A stretch of DNA of 35,735 nt from Sporolactobacillus inulinus (lineage in GTDB: Bacteria > Bacillota > Bacilli > Bacillales > Sporolactobacillaceae): contig NZ_BJMS01000036.1 in the NCBI RefSeq assembly GCF_006539285.1, positions 1 through 35,735 on the forward strand. Reading direction: 5' to 3'. The notes under the pieces were generated by a model. That model was not told where the DNA came from and searched no databases. It saw nothing but the letters and a program-made list of their open reading frames with translations. Shown here one piece after another: positions 1-8,566 of this stretch. Position numbers and translations under genes: made by a program. How positions within the stretch are numbered: position 1 is the first letter of the stretch; every line of letters begins with the position of its first letter.

Positions 1-350
1 CGCTTGCTATTAGTATACCTTATATTGAAAATGCTTCAAGTCGTTTAGAGAAAACAGTACCGGGTTAACGTGAGTAAAACTCGGTATCGGTTGCGCTTTC
101 AATCGAGCACAAGTACTGCATTCGAACCATTCATAGAGGCGACCAGAAATCGATTCACCGGCTCGAGATAAGGTCTACTTGAATCAACCAAAGGGGTTAG
201 TGATGATCCCGCTGCTTCGCTTCACCATGCCCCGCTTCTCCAAAAGTTCTACAAATCGTTTAACGGAGAGTTATCCACAAGGCGATCTTTTATCATTTCC
301 TAGACAATAAGAAAAACCGGACAAAAAGTGCCCGTTCCCTAATCTCTAGC
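1..350. other. Left-end stretch without a recognisable gene
   Basis: I see no gene I can support here. Short open frames exist on both strands, but none has a start with a ribosome binding site or a motif I recognise. A perfect DnaA-box consensus (TTATCCACA) occurs at 268-276, but it is single and not near dnaA or dnaN, so I do not call an origin. The stretch could be the end of a gene or mobile element cut by the window edge. Confidence 0.3.
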
Positions 351-380
351 CAAAAACGGCTGCTTCTCCCAGCAGCCGTT
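351..380 (-). terminator. Rho-independent terminator of fetAB
   Basis: Perfect 9-bp inverted repeat AACGGCTGC / GCAGCCGTT (355-363 and 372-380) with an 8-nt loop. Read on the minus strand the stem is followed by TTTTTG. It lies about 50 bases past the fetB stop, so it ends the minus-strand fetAB transcript. Confidence 0.85.
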
Positions 381-430
381 GAATTGAAATGAGCGAAGCA
401 ACATGCATCCGCTTTTTATTGTTTCGGCAA

Positions 431-1192
431 TCACTTCACCTGCATGCGCGCGTTAAAAAAGCCGCGGTAGGCGAGGGAGCAAGCAATGAATGAAGCGATT
501 GCCGTTGTCGACAGCAGCATGAAGGTGACCATCAGCTGGTATTTGATCGCCTCAAGCGGCGAAGCGCCGGCAAGGATTAAGCCGGTCATCATCCCGGGTA
601 GGGATACGATCCCCAGTGTTTTAGCAGAATCAATCGTCGGCAGCATTCCGGTTTTTATTGAATCACGGATGATGTCAATCGAGGAGGCACGAATGTCCGC
701 ACCGAGCGCCAGCTTAGTTTCGACTTCCTCACGTTTCGTCTTGAAGTCCGCGGTCATCTGTTTATAGCACAGCCCGAGCGCAACCATGGCGTTGCTGATA
801 ATCATGCCGCCAATCGGAATCATTTGGTACGGTTCGTAGTGAATCGTCTTTGAGAGCAGAAGCACCGTCAAGGTTACGAGTGCGCCGATAAAAATGGAAA
901 AAAATGAGATCGCGAGCCCATGTCTTATCGTGCGGCCGCGTTTTGCTGCATTATACGCGGCATTAAACGTCATGAAGAGCAGCAAAAAGGTTGTAAATAG
1001 GGGATTTTTCACCCCGAATACATAATTCAAAACATAGCCGACCGCAATAAGCTGGATGACGGCACGAATCACGCTGATCAGTGTTTCTTTTTCAAGCTTC
1101 AGCTTCTGCCAATACGAGAAAAAGAGCGTGACAAGTACCAGCGAAGAAGCAATCAAGAGCGAGCCGGTTTGAATCGCAGCTGAGCCGTTCAT
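431..1192 (-). CDS. fetB: Iron export ABC transporter permease FetB
   Basis: Predicted polytopic membrane protein of 253 residues, the usual length for the UPF0014/FetB family. Hydrophobic segments run through most of the chain, starting with the N-terminal segment at about residues 10-27, and the family-typical patch with IPIGGMIISNAMVALGL follows at about 126-142. Known FetB proteins form an exporter with the ATPase FetA that lowers cytoplasmic iron and raises oxidative-stress resistance. The gene overlaps the upstream fetA by 4 bases (ATGA), which implies translational coupling, and is followed by a strong terminator. The pairing with fetA supports the name; the metal substrate is inferred from the family. 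Confidence 0.85.
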   Translation of the reverse strand: MNGSAAIQTGSLLIASSLVLVTLFFSYWQKLKLEKETLISVIRAVIQLIAVGYVLNYVFGVKNPLFTTFLLLFMTFNAAYNAAKRGRTIRHGLAISFFSIFIGALVTLTVLLLSKTIHYEPYQMIPIGGMIISNAMVALGLCYKQMTADFKTKREEVETKLALGADIRASSIDIIRDSIKTGMLPTIDSAKTLGIVSLPGMMTGLILAGASPLEAIKYQLMVTFMLLSTTAIASFIACSLAYRGFFNARMQVK

Positions 1193-1845
1193 CGAATCGC
1201 CTCCAATGAGCGGACTTCCCCGGTATCAATGGTCAGGATCTTATTCGCGTACTTGCGGCTCTGCTCCGGATTATGGGTGATCCACAGAATGGTTATTCCC
1301 GCTTGATTCAGCGCCTCAATAACTTTTTCAACGATTTGCGTGTTCGCCACATCAAGCGCCGAGGTCACTTCATCCAGCAGCAGAATTTCCGGTCGAAAGA
1401 CGATACTGCGCATCAGGGCAATTCGCTGCTTTTCTCCGCCGGAGAGATTCTGAATTTCCTTTTCCAAATTGTTCGTCGACATTTGAAAAGCCGCGAATAA
1501 TTCCTCAAGCCGGTCCGGATCGACGGGCTGGTTTCTCAGCAAAAACGGATACTCCAGATTGTTGCGCACCGTATCCCCGAACAAGTAGGGCATCTGAAAG
1601 CAATAACTGATCTGTTTGCGCAGTTCCATTGGATTGAATCGCATCAGATCTTGCCCGTGAAAGCGAATCGTTCCTTCAGTGGGACTGATGAGGTGGCAGC
1701 ACAGCCTGAGTAATGTGCTCTTTCCGCTTCCAGATGGACCGACAATCGATAGAAAATCCCCTGCTTCAATGGATAATGAGAGATCGTTAACAATAGTTCT
1801 GTTTTCTCTAGTAAACGAGACATGGGAAAACTCAAGTAAAGACAC
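1189..1845 (-). CDS. fetA: Iron export ABC transporter ATPase FetA
   Basis: ABC ATPase of 218 residues with Walker A GPSGSGKS at 36-43, Q-loop Gln84, signature LSGGE at 134-138, Walker B ILLLDE at 154-159 and switch His191. It would hydrolyse ATP on the cytoplasmic face to drive the FetB permease, with which it overlaps by 4 bases. The start is a GTG at 1845; the ribosome binding site before it is weak (purine-rich GGAAACGGCGG), so the exact start is less certain than the rest. About 100 bases separate it from the cupin gene, which is on the same strand upstream, and I cannot name a clear promoter there. Confidence 0.85.
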   Translation of the reverse strand: MSLLEFSHVSFTRENRTIVNDLSLSIEAGDFLSIVGPSGSGKSTLLRLCCHLISPTEGTIRFHGQDLMRFNPMELRKQISYCFQMPYLFGDTVRNNLEYPFLLRNQPVDPDRLEELFAAFQMSTNNLEKEIQNLSGGEKQRIALMRSIVFRPEILLLDEVTSALDVANTQIVEKVIEALNQAGITILWITHNPEQSRKYANKILTIDTGEVRSLEAIR

Positions 1846-1974
1846 AAAAGCACCGCCGTTTCCTTTTTCTGCATGAGAATTGTTGCTCTTGTTAGTGTAG
1901 ACTATTTTCCTATTTTAAGCATTTGATAAAGTCGAATGGGTACGAAAAAATAGGATTCGGCGGTAGTGTGAGTG

Positions 1975-2568
1975 TCAATGTTCGGCAGCCATGGCGTCGG
2001 CTTTTGTTTCGTGAACCGTTCCATGAGGATGTTGTGGCGGCGCATAAATCGAGTACAGTTTGATCGGTCGATTGCCTGTATTGATTAAGTTATGCCATTT
2101 TCCAGCAGGGATGATAAAGGCAAAGTCATCGGATACCGGTCTCTGAAACGTGAGCTGGTCTTGCCGATCACCCATCATGACAAGTCCTTGACCCTCCTCG
2201 ATACGGATAAATTGATCCAGATGCGGATGAGCTTCAAGCCCAATATCTCCGCCAACAGGGATGCTCATCAACGTCAGTTGCAGATGACTCCCCGTCCATA
2301 ATGCGCGTCGATAGGCGTTATTCCGCTTGGTTACTTCTTCTATATTAAAAGCAATCGGAGCCGGCCCGTAATCGTTCCGGTTCATGATAGCCGGTCGAAA
2401 CTCCGGTTCATAAACCGGGCCTTGCGCGTAGGCGGGGTCAGGATAATAAACGGGCATTTGCCAGGCAGGATTCTGTGGATACGGCGAAAATTCAGCACGG
2501 CCGGCATCCCCAGAATCCCGCCAATTATAGGGGATCGGGTACATTTGATTTGAATACATTGGATTCAT
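1975..2568 (-). CDS. Cupin-domain protein with Tyr/Pro-rich N-terminus
   Basis: About 197 residues when started at the ATG at 2568 (MNPMYSNQ...), preceded by AGGAACGAAAGG. The ATG at 2559 is equally possible with AAAGG nine bases away. The open frame extends to 2646 but without a site there. The first 60 or so residues are low-complexity and rich in Tyr, Pro, Asn and Met, like some spore-coat or surface proteins. The C-terminal 120 residues form a cupin barrel: HPHLDQFIRIEEGQG matches cupin motif 1 and PAGKWHNLINTG matches motif 2, giving a plausible His/Glu metal site. The function is unknown to me; a sugar-isomerase-like or metal-binding role is possible. Confidence 0.7.
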   Translation of the reverse strand: MNPMYSNQMYPIPYNWRDSGDAGRAEFSPYPQNPAWQMPVYYPDPAYAQGPVYEPEFRPAIMNRNDYGPAPIAFNIEEVTKRNNAYRRALWTGSHLQLTLMSIPVGGDIGLEAHPHLDQFIRIEEGQGLVMMGDRQDQLTFQRPVSDDFAFIIPAGKWHNLINTGNRPIKLYSIYAPPQHPHGTVHETKADAMAAEH

Positions 2569-2768
2569 CCTTTCGTTCCTATCGGTTAACACACTGTATG
2601 TCAGGGCGTTTGAAACGGTGCGCGACGAATCAAAGCTTCTGAGCATGACCTTCCATCGTTCTACATGGTTGATTTGTCCTATGAAAAGTGATCAGCAGGA
2701 GCGAATAGTCAGCCGGACATGCATTGCTGTGCCGTTAATCGGCTAAGAGTTAGAATAGAAAAAATATA

Positions 2769-2796
2769 TTGAAAATAGTCATACCGACTCTATTCT
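2769..2796 (+). promoter_or_regulatory. Possible promoter of the C39 peptidase gene
   Basis: TTGAAA (2769-2774) and TATTCT (2791-2796) with a 16-base spacer, about 90 bases before the start codon. The match to the sigma-A consensus is moderate. Confidence 0.3.
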
Positions 2797-2837
2797 CTTT
2801 GTTTCTATCGGCTTATGTTAGAAATTAAGAGATTTTT

Positions 2838-2862
2838 TATTGCGATCTTTTCACTCGCAATA
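2838..2862 (+). promoter_or_regulatory. 8-bp inverted repeat before the C39 peptidase gene
   Basis: TATTGCGA (2838-2845) and TCGCAATA (2855-2862) form a perfect palindrome with a 9-base gap, ending 11 bases before the GGGGAGG ribosome binding site. No T-run follows it on the strand that would be transcribed, so it is not a terminator. An operator or an mRNA leader hairpin is more likely. Confidence 0.4.
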
Positions 2863-2885
2863 AATAATAGTGGGGAGGCATCCGA

Positions 2886-4439
2886 ATGAAAAAAGGACTC
2901 AAATCTGCATTGGCGATTGCTCTGGTATGTTTGATTGCCGGGATTCCGGTACAAACCTTTGCGCGGCATGCCAAAACATCAGGGAAAGAAAGTGATCATA
3001 CGTACATCATCCGTTCAGCAAAGGAATTTTCAACGGGAGCACTCCAGAATGTGACGATTCATCAACGTCCTGGCGATGGTGCAGTTACCTTGAAAAAAAC
3101 GCACGGCAGCTATGCGCGCGACGGTGTGTTTGTGTCCCCGGAAATTTCAACTGATCCATTCGAGTATCTAATCGCCTCTTGGAACAGCGACACGCCGGCC
3201 GGAACTCATGTTGAGATTCAGGTGCGCGCCTTAATCAAGCATGATCATGGGGACAATGAGCAGGTCAAGGATTGGTCGACATGGCGAACCTGGGGAAAAT
3301 GGGGGACGAACATCAAACGGTCGAGCGTTAGCGACAAATCGGATCCGCTTGCTTATGTTGATGTGGATACATTCACGGTACGTGGCAGCCGCGGCGAGAC
3401 GGCGGACAAATTCCAGATCAGAGCGCTTTTGCATACCGATAAGCCAAAGGTGGCGCCGACGGTTCGGCTGCTTGCGGCATCCACTGAGCTGGGCTGGGGT
3501 ACGATGAGCCAGCATCCGACGACAATTAAACTGAATAAAGATATTGAGACACCGGCTTACTCGCAAATGATTCGTGATCCGAAAATCGCTCATTCGATTT
3601 GCAGCCCAACGACCATTACAATGGCACTGAATCGTATGGGTGAAAACCTACTTCTCGAGGAGACGGCACTTCGTGATTATGATTATGACTATGAAGGATT
3701 CGGAAACTGGGCGTTCAGCTCAGCGATTGCCGGCAGCTACGGTTATCAATCGTATTCAATTTTTACGGATCTTGACGGTTTGAAGCGCGAGATTAAAGCG
3801 GGGTATCCGGTCGCTGTCAGCGTTCGCTACACGAATGACCCGTCGAATACGCATGAACCGTATGTAGAAGGTGCACCGGGTACGACACCGGGGCATCTGA
3901 TTCTTGTGCGCGGTTTCGAGACAATGAATGGGCAGGATTATGTGATTGTTAATGATTCGTTCGCGCCGTCCGACGATACCGCAGTGCGAAAGTATAAGGT
4001 TGATCAATTCCAAAAGGCGTGGGCGAACGGCGTTGCTTATCTTGTTCACAGCAAAGAAAAAGGTGGCGCGGGGGATTCAGCTGCAAAGCGTATCCATGCA
4101 GACCTGCGTCCGACAAGCAGTGAACATGAATATGCGCTCTATGTCGGCAAGAAGAAAATTGATATTCCGGCAAACTTTACTGCAGATGTCCGTCCATTGA
4201 CGGAAGAGTCCGGTACACTTGCCTATACGATTTCCGATGGGAAAAAATATGATACGGACGCGCACAAGAAATTTTACTATACACATGAAACGTCGGACGG
4301 CAACATTGCCCTTGATCTCAGCCAGCTCAAAGCAAATTTGAGAGGCAAGAATGCGGCACTGACGCTTTATGTACTGAGCACTACCGGTGACAACTATGTT
4401 GCGACACTTGAATTAAACAGAAAACATAATCGTCATTAA
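2886..4439 (+). CDS. Secreted C39-like (peptidase_C39_2) cysteine peptidase
   Basis: Protein of 517 residues with a classic Sec signal peptide (MKKGLKSALAIALVCLIAGIP..., cleavage probably after QTFA near residue 26). Residues about 40-200 form a beta-rich N-terminal region of unknown role. The papain-like domain follows, with nucleophile Cys239 in HSICSPTT, His337 in PGHLILVRG and Asn356/Asp357 in IVNDSF. The C-terminal 120 residues are probably another beta domain. It should act outside the cell; substrate unknown. GGGGAGG lies 7 bases before the ATG. A terminator follows at once. A decayed copy of its 3' end lies at 14004-14165, beyond the restriction-modification island. Confidence 0.75.
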   Translation: MKKGLKSALAIALVCLIAGIPVQTFARHAKTSGKESDHTYIIRSAKEFSTGALQNVTIHQRPGDGAVTLKKTHGSYARDGVFVSPEISTDPFEYLIASWNSDTPAGTHVEIQVRALIKHDHGDNEQVKDWSTWRTWGKWGTNIKRSSVSDKSDPLAYVDVDTFTVRGSRGETADKFQIRALLHTDKPKVAPTVRLLAASTELGWGTMSQHPTTIKLNKDIETPAYSQMIRDPKIAHSICSPTTITMALNRMGENLLLEETALRDYDYDYEGFGNWAFSSAIAGSYGYQSYSIFTDLDGLKREIKAGYPVAVSVRYTNDPSNTHEPYVEGAPGTTPGHLILVRGFETMNGQDYVIVNDSFAPSDDTAVRKYKVDQFQKAWANGVAYLVHSKEKGGAGDSAAKRIHADLRPTSSEHEYALYVGKKKIDIPANFTADVRPLTEESGTLAYTISDGKKYDTDAHKKFYYTHETSDGNIALDLSQLKANLRGKNAALTLYVLSTTGDNYVATLELNRKHNRH

Positions 4440-4464
4440 AACAGGTGCAAGGGCTAATATACTG

Positions 4465-4502
4465 AACCTCCCAGATTAAATTGCCGGGAGGTTTTATTTT
4501 TT
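4465..4502 (+). terminator. Terminator of the C39 peptidase gene
   Basis: AACCTCCC (4465-4472) pairs with GGGAGGTT (4486-4493), followed by a T-rich tract to 4502. The GGAGGTT...ATTTTTTGAT end is nearly the same as in the terminator at 14173-14211. Confidence 0.85.
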
Positions 4503-4710
4503 GATAAAAATACGACGACAGGATACCAGCTTTTTCAGATGGTATTTTTTCTTTGTTAAATTGTGCTGAAGGTGTTTGTGTAAGGGCTTTCGAAGTTTCA
4601 CCTAATAAAAGGGATAAAATCAAAAATCATGAAAAATCGTCAGATCACTATCACTTAATCACAGCGTAAGTTAGAATAAATACAAACACTAAAAAGGGGA
4701 TTATTAGAGC

Positions 4711-6297
4711 ATGGGGTCCGAATTAAACGTAAAACTATTTAGTGCTGCAGACCATTTGCGCAGTAAGATGGATGCATCAGAATACAAGGACTACTTATTA
4801 GGACTGATTTTCTATAAATATCTTTCGGATAAACTGTTAGAAAAAGTCGTTGAACTAGCAGATGAGTCACTAGAAAAATATGATACACAGGATAAACAAA
4901 CACATTTGTATCATGAACTACTTGCCGACGAAGACACTAAAAGTGATTTGATTGAGACCTTAGTTGATACTTTAGGATATGATATTGAACCAAAATATTT
5001 ATTTAACGTATTAACAAACCAAGCAAAACAAAATGTTTTTCAATTGAATGACTTAAATAAAGCATTTATTGATCTGTCAACCAAATATGATCAATTCAAT
5101 GGTTTATTTGATGATGTCGATTTGAATTCAAAAAAACTAGGGTCAGATGACCAACAACGTAACATTACGATTACAGAGGTATTGAAAAAGCTTAATGATG
5201 TTGATGTAATTGGTCATAATGGTGACGTCATAGGTGACGCTTATGAATTCCTCATCTCTCAGTTTGCTTCAGAAGCTGGGAAGAAAGCGGGAGAGTTTTA
5301 CACGCCGCACGAAGTATCAGATATGATGGCTCGGATCGTGACCATTGGACAAGAAACTAAAAATTTGTTTAGCGTATTCGATCCAACGATGGGTTCAGGT
5401 TCTTTGATGCTGAATGTCCGGCATTATCTGGTATATCCAGATAGTGTGAAATATCATGGACAGGAGCTCAACACAACTACCTATAATCTCGCGAAGATGA
5501 ACCTGATCTTGCATGGGGTTGATAAAGAAGATATGCGTTTGCGTAATGGCGATACGTTGAATAAAGATTGGCCAACGGATGAGCCGTATACGTTCGACGC
5601 GGTTTTAATGAACCCGCCGTATTCAGCTAAATGGTCAGCGGATAAAACATTTTTAGATGATTCTCGTTTTAACCGATACGGACGGTTAGCACCAAAATCA
5701 AAAGCAGATTTTGCCTTCTTATTGCATGGATACTATCACTTAAAAGATTCCGGAACGATGGCGATTGTCCTGCCACATGGTGTGCTCTTCCGTGGTGCTG
5801 CCGAAGGAGTGATACGAAAGAAATTATTGGAGGATGGCAGTATTGACGCTATTATTGGTATGCCTGCAAATCTTTTCTTCGGGACTTCCATTCCAACAAC
5901 AGTCATCATTTTAAAGAAAAATCGTACAAGCCGAGACGTTTTATTTATTGATGCGAGTAAGGAATTTACGAAGGGCAAAAACCAAAACAAACTTACAGAA
6001 GAAAATATAGATAAGATTGTTGATACATACAAAAAACGTGAAGATATTGAAAAATATGCCCATGTTGCCAGCTTTGATGAAATAAAAGAGAACGACTTCA
6101 ATTTGAATATTCCTCGTTATGTAGATACATTTGAGGAAGAGGAACCGATTAATATTATTGAGTTGAGTAAAGAAATAGTCTCCTTAAATGATGAAATTGC
6201 TCAGTCTGAGCAAGAATTCTTGAAACTGTTAGACGAGTTAAAAATAACAGACGAATCCAAAGATATCATCGCAGCAACAAAGGCGGTGTTTCAATAA
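4711..6297 (+). CDS. hsdM: Type I restriction-modification methyltransferase subunit HsdM
   Basis: N6-adenine methyltransferase subunit of 528 residues, the usual HsdM length. The N-terminal HsdM helical domain covers about 1-150. The catalytic domain has the AdoMet motif FDPTMGSGS at 223-231 and the catalytic NPPY at 301-304. With HsdS it methylates the target; with HsdR it cuts unmodified DNA. The start ATG is preceded by AAGGGG at an 11-base distance. The stop overlaps the hsdS start (TAATG). A terminator at 4465-4502 separates it from the peptidase gene, so transcription must start in 4503-4700. This and the other island genes are visibly more AT-rich than the flanks. Confidence 0.95.
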   Translation: MGSELNVKLFSAADHLRSKMDASEYKDYLLGLIFYKYLSDKLLEKVVELADESLEKYDTQDKQTHLYHELLADEDTKSDLIETLVDTLGYDIEPKYLFNVLTNQAKQNVFQLNDLNKAFIDLSTKYDQFNGLFDDVDLNSKKLGSDDQQRNITITEVLKKLNDVDVIGHNGDVIGDAYEFLISQFASEAGKKAGEFYTPHEVSDMMARIVTIGQETKNLFSVFDPTMGSGSLMLNVRHYLVYPDSVKYHGQELNTTTYNLAKMNLILHGVDKEDMRLRNGDTLNKDWPTDEPYTFDAVLMNPPYSAKWSADKTFLDDSRFNRYGRLAPKSKADFAFLLHGYYHLKDSGTMAIVLPHGVLFRGAAEGVIRKKLLEDGSIDAIIGMPANLFFGTSIPTTVIILKKNRTSRDVLFIDASKEFTKGKNQNKLTEENIDKIVDTYKKREDIEKYAHVASFDEIKENDFNLNIPRYVDTFEEEEPINIIELSKEIVSLNDEIAQSEQEFLKLLDELKITDESKDIIAATKAVFQ

Positions 6298-7526
6298 TGG
6301 AGAAAAGGAGGGTAGCACCGGAGATACGATTTGACGGCTTTTTTGACGATTGGGAACAGCGGAAGTTGTCTGATATAAAAGATGTTCGCGATGGAACACA
6401 TGACTCTCCAAGGTATTTTCAAGAAGGACATCCTCTTGTCACCTCAAAAAACTTAACAGAATCTGGGTTAGATTTTGTTGATGTATCTTTCATCTCTGAT
6501 GAAGATTTTGAGGCAATTATTAGACGTTCGAAAGTTGATAAAGGCGATATTATCCTTGGAATGATAGGGACAATCGGAAATCCTGTAATTGTTGATAGAG
6601 ATGACTTCGCAATTAAAAATGTGGCTCTTATCAAAGTTGGTGGAGAAACTCCCAATAGTTTTTTAATTCAGCAATTGAAGTCACCAGTGTTTGAGAAATA
6701 TATTCGAGTGGAGAACGCTGGAAACACCCAAAAATTTTTAGGCCTGAGCAAAATTCGTGACTATGTTTTCCTTGCTCCATCAGTTGAAGAAATGAAAAGA
6801 ATCGGTGCCTTTTTCGCGAGTCTCGACCAGACTATCGCTCTTCATCAAAAAAAATTAGATAGACTGCAATGCTTAAAAAAAGCTTTTCTACAGCTAATGT
6901 TCCCGCAAAATGATGGTGAAACTGAGCCTCGGCTAAGATTCGCTAACTTTGTGTCAGAATGGGAACAGCGTAAGTTGAAAGATTTAGCAGAATTTTCTAA
7001 AGGTAATGGCTGTTCAAAAAGTAATTTGACTGATGAAGGTAATCCAGTAATTTTGTATGGGCGATTATATACAAAGTATGAAACCGTCATTGAATCTGTA
7101 GATACATTTACTATAGAAAAAGAAAACACTGTAATAAGTCAGGGCAATGAAGTAATCGTTCCAGCTTCCGGAGAAACTTCTGAAGACATCTCAAGAGCAT
7201 CAACTGTTAGTAAACCAGGAATAATTTTGGGTGGGGATTTAAATATTATACGACCAAGTAATGAGATTGATCCAGTATTCTTAGCTCTGACTATCTCGAA
7301 TGGTAAACAGAAAAAAGAGATAAGCAAACGAGCTCAAGGGAAATCTGTTGTTCACCTGCATAATTCGGATTTAAAAGAAGTTAATCTGCTTTTTCCGAAA
7401 AAAGAAGAACAAACCCGCATTGGTGATTTCTTTCAGAAAATCGACCACACTATTGCTCTTCATCAAACTAAGCTTGAAAAGCTACAATCACTTAAAAAAG
7501 CATACTTACAAAAAATGTTTATTTAA
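6297..7526 (+). CDS. hsdS: Type I specificity subunit HsdS (expressed allele)
   Basis: 409-residue specificity subunit, full length. Target-recognition domain 1 spans about residues 20-165 and domain 2 about 222-375; each begins with a WEQRKL block (DDWEQRKL near 17, SEWEQRKL near 220). Conserved helical spacers follow each: IALHQKKLDRLQCLKKAFLQ near 180 and IALHQTKLEKLQSLKKAYLQ near 383. It reads the bipartite DNA site for HsdM and HsdR. Translation is coupled to hsdM by a TAATG overlap. The coding sequence contains two repeats also found inverted in the silent hsdS copy (6343-6361 and 6826-6849), so this allele is one of several predicted forms. Confidence 0.95.
   Translation: MEKRRVAPEIRFDGFFDDWEQRKLSDIKDVRDGTHDSPRYFQEGHPLVTSKNLTESGLDFVDVSFISDEDFEAIIRRSKVDKGDIILGMIGTIGNPVIVDRDDFAIKNVALIKVGGETPNSFLIQQLKSPVFEKYIRVENAGNTQKFLGLSKIRDYVFLAPSVEEMKRIGAFFASLDQTIALHQKKLDRLQCLKKAFLQLMFPQNDGETEPRLRFANFVSEWEQRKLKDLAEFSKGNGCSKSNLTDEGNPVILYGRLYTKYETVIESVDTFTIEKENTVISQGNEVIVPASGETSEDISRASTVSKPGIILGGDLNIIRPSNEIDPVFLALTISNGKQKKEISKRAQGKSVVHLHNSDLKEVNLLFPKKEEQTRIGDFFQKIDHTIALHQTKLEKLQSLKKAYLQKMFI
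6343..6361 (+). repeat. Outer inverted repeat, left arm (hsdS codons for DDWEQR)
   Basis: TTGACGATTGGGAACAGCG is repeated perfectly, in inverse orientation, at 9702-9720. The match stops exactly at both edges. It lies just before target-recognition domain 1, so inversion here would swap the whole body of hsdS behind the same start codon. Confidence 0.85.
6826..6849 (+). repeat. Central inverted repeat, left arm (between the two recognition domains)
   Basis: 24 bases, perfectly repeated in inverse orientation at 9241-9264, within a longer region of about 140 bp of lower identity that runs to the second WEQR block. Inversion between these arms would swap domain 2 only. Confidence 0.85.
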
Positions 7527-7550
7527 AAAGGCACATCATGTGCCTTTTTT
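7525..7550. terminator. Bidirectional terminator between hsdS and the recombinase gene
   Basis: AAAAAGGCACA / TGTGCCTTTTTT with a 3-base loop (7536-7538). T-runs follow the stem on both strands, so it can end both the hsdMS transcript and the convergent recombinase transcript. It lies inside the predicted invertible segment. Confidence 0.85.
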
Positions 7551-7553
7551 AAC

Positions 7554-8483
7554 TTACATTAACAGAGATAAATGTCGCATGATTTTGTCATTATCTTGGT
7601 TTTCCAATTCGTGAATAATGTGCAAGTAAGTTTCTTGTGTAGTTGTCATGCTTGAATGACCTAATCTCGTTGCTACGCTTGCAATTGAAACACCGGCAAA
7701 AAGGAGAAGTGATGCATGTGTATGACGCAATCCATGAATGGTGATTATCGGTATATCGGCTTTTATACATAAGGTGCTTAAGTGATTATTTACTGTAGAA
7801 TTAAAAACTCTGCTCTTCACGAAGATCGGTTTATTTTTATCCATATTCCTTATTAGCTGAGAAAATTGCATCGCTGTTTGCCAATCGATTTGAACCTTAC
7901 GTTTAGATGATTCATTTTTAGTTGATTGAAATCCTCCCGTTGTTCCTTTATAGTTCCAAGTCTTGCTCACGGTTATCTTCTGCTTTGAAAAATCAAAGTC
8001 ATCTGGAGTAAGAGCTAATGCTTCTGAAAACCGTAGCCCAGTTTTTGTAACTAAGAGGATAAACCAATCCCAATTTATTTCTTCAGTGAGATTTAATTGT
8101 TTCAGTAGTGCCTGAACCTCAAACTGGTTTAGAAATTTTGTTTTCTTTTCGCTAGGCTTCTTTCCTTTTATGATTATTTTTCTAGTTGGATTTTTCTCAA
8201 TTAATCCATCATCCACCGCATCGAGGATTGCGCCTTTCAATTGATGATGAAAATCCATAGTTGTTTGCTTTTCGTGAGTCATCGCATAATCGTTCAGTAA
8301 TTGCTGGTAATGTTTTCGGTTTAGTTCGCCAATTTTTAAATGGGGAGCTAATTCAACAATCCTCTGTTGGCTCATGTAATATTTCTGGAGTGTGACGGAC
8401 CGAATGGCACCAACTTTGTATAATTCAATCCATTCTTCGAAGTACTCGTGAAACAACTGATCTGATTTTTTCTTCCTCACCAA
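7554..8483 (-). CDS. Tyrosine recombinase, probable hsdS invertase
   Basis: 309-residue phage-integrase-family recombinase. The SAM-like core-binding domain covers about 10-95. The catalytic domain has Arg151 (TGLRFSEAL), His250 and Arg253 (HGLRHTHASLL), His276 (LGHSS) and nucleophile Tyr286 (TQETYLHI), so all key residues are present. The start is a TTG at 8483, eight bases after a perfect AGGAGG; the GTG at 8480 is the alternative. It sits between two oppositely oriented hsdS copies, the standard arrangement of inverting type I systems in Firmicutes, where such recombinases shuffle hsdS. That it acts on the repeats here is inference. Confidence 0.9.
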   Translation of the reverse strand: MVRKKKSDQLFHEYFEEWIELYKVGAIRSVTLQKYYMSQQRIVELAPHLKIGELNRKHYQQLLNDYAMTHEKQTTMDFHHQLKGAILDAVDDGLIEKNPTRKIIIKGKKPSEKKTKFLNQFEVQALLKQLNLTEEINWDWFILLVTKTGLRFSEALALTPDDFDFSKQKITVSKTWNYKGTTGGFQSTKNESSKRKVQIDWQTAMQFSQLIRNMDKNKPIFVKSRVFNSTVNNHLSTLCIKADIPIITIHGLRHTHASLLLFAGVSIASVATRLGHSSMTTTQETYLHIIHELENQDNDKIMRHLSLLM

Positions 8484-8495
8484 AAATAAAACCTC

Positions 8496-8538
8496 CTAAA
8501 TAATAGTTGATGTCTGAATCATCACTTTAATTATTTAG
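8496..8538 (-). promoter_or_regulatory. Inverted repeat in the leader of the recombinase gene
   Basis: CTAAATAAT (8496-8504) and ATTATTTAG (8530-8538) are perfect complements. On the minus-strand mRNA the 3' arm runs into the AGGAGG of the recombinase (8497-8492), so a hairpin could partly mask that ribosome binding site. An inner GATG/CATC pair may extend it. Confidence 0.4.
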
Positions 8539-8566
8539 AAGTTTTCTCATTCCCGCCAATAATATT

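Noticed and set aside
1-260. Short open frames on both strands, including one on the minus strand with a C-x-x-C pair, that look like a transposase end
   Set aside because: No start, no ribosome binding site, no family match I can name and both strands stay open, so coding cannot be told from chance.
268-276. Perfect DnaA box TTATCCACA
   Set aside because: Single copy, no AT-rich unwinding region and no dnaA/dnaN neighbours; a lone 9-mer is expected by chance at this scale.
2838-2862. Hairpin before the C39 gene as a terminator
   Set aside because: No T-run follows the stem on either strand in the correct place; kept only as a possible operator.
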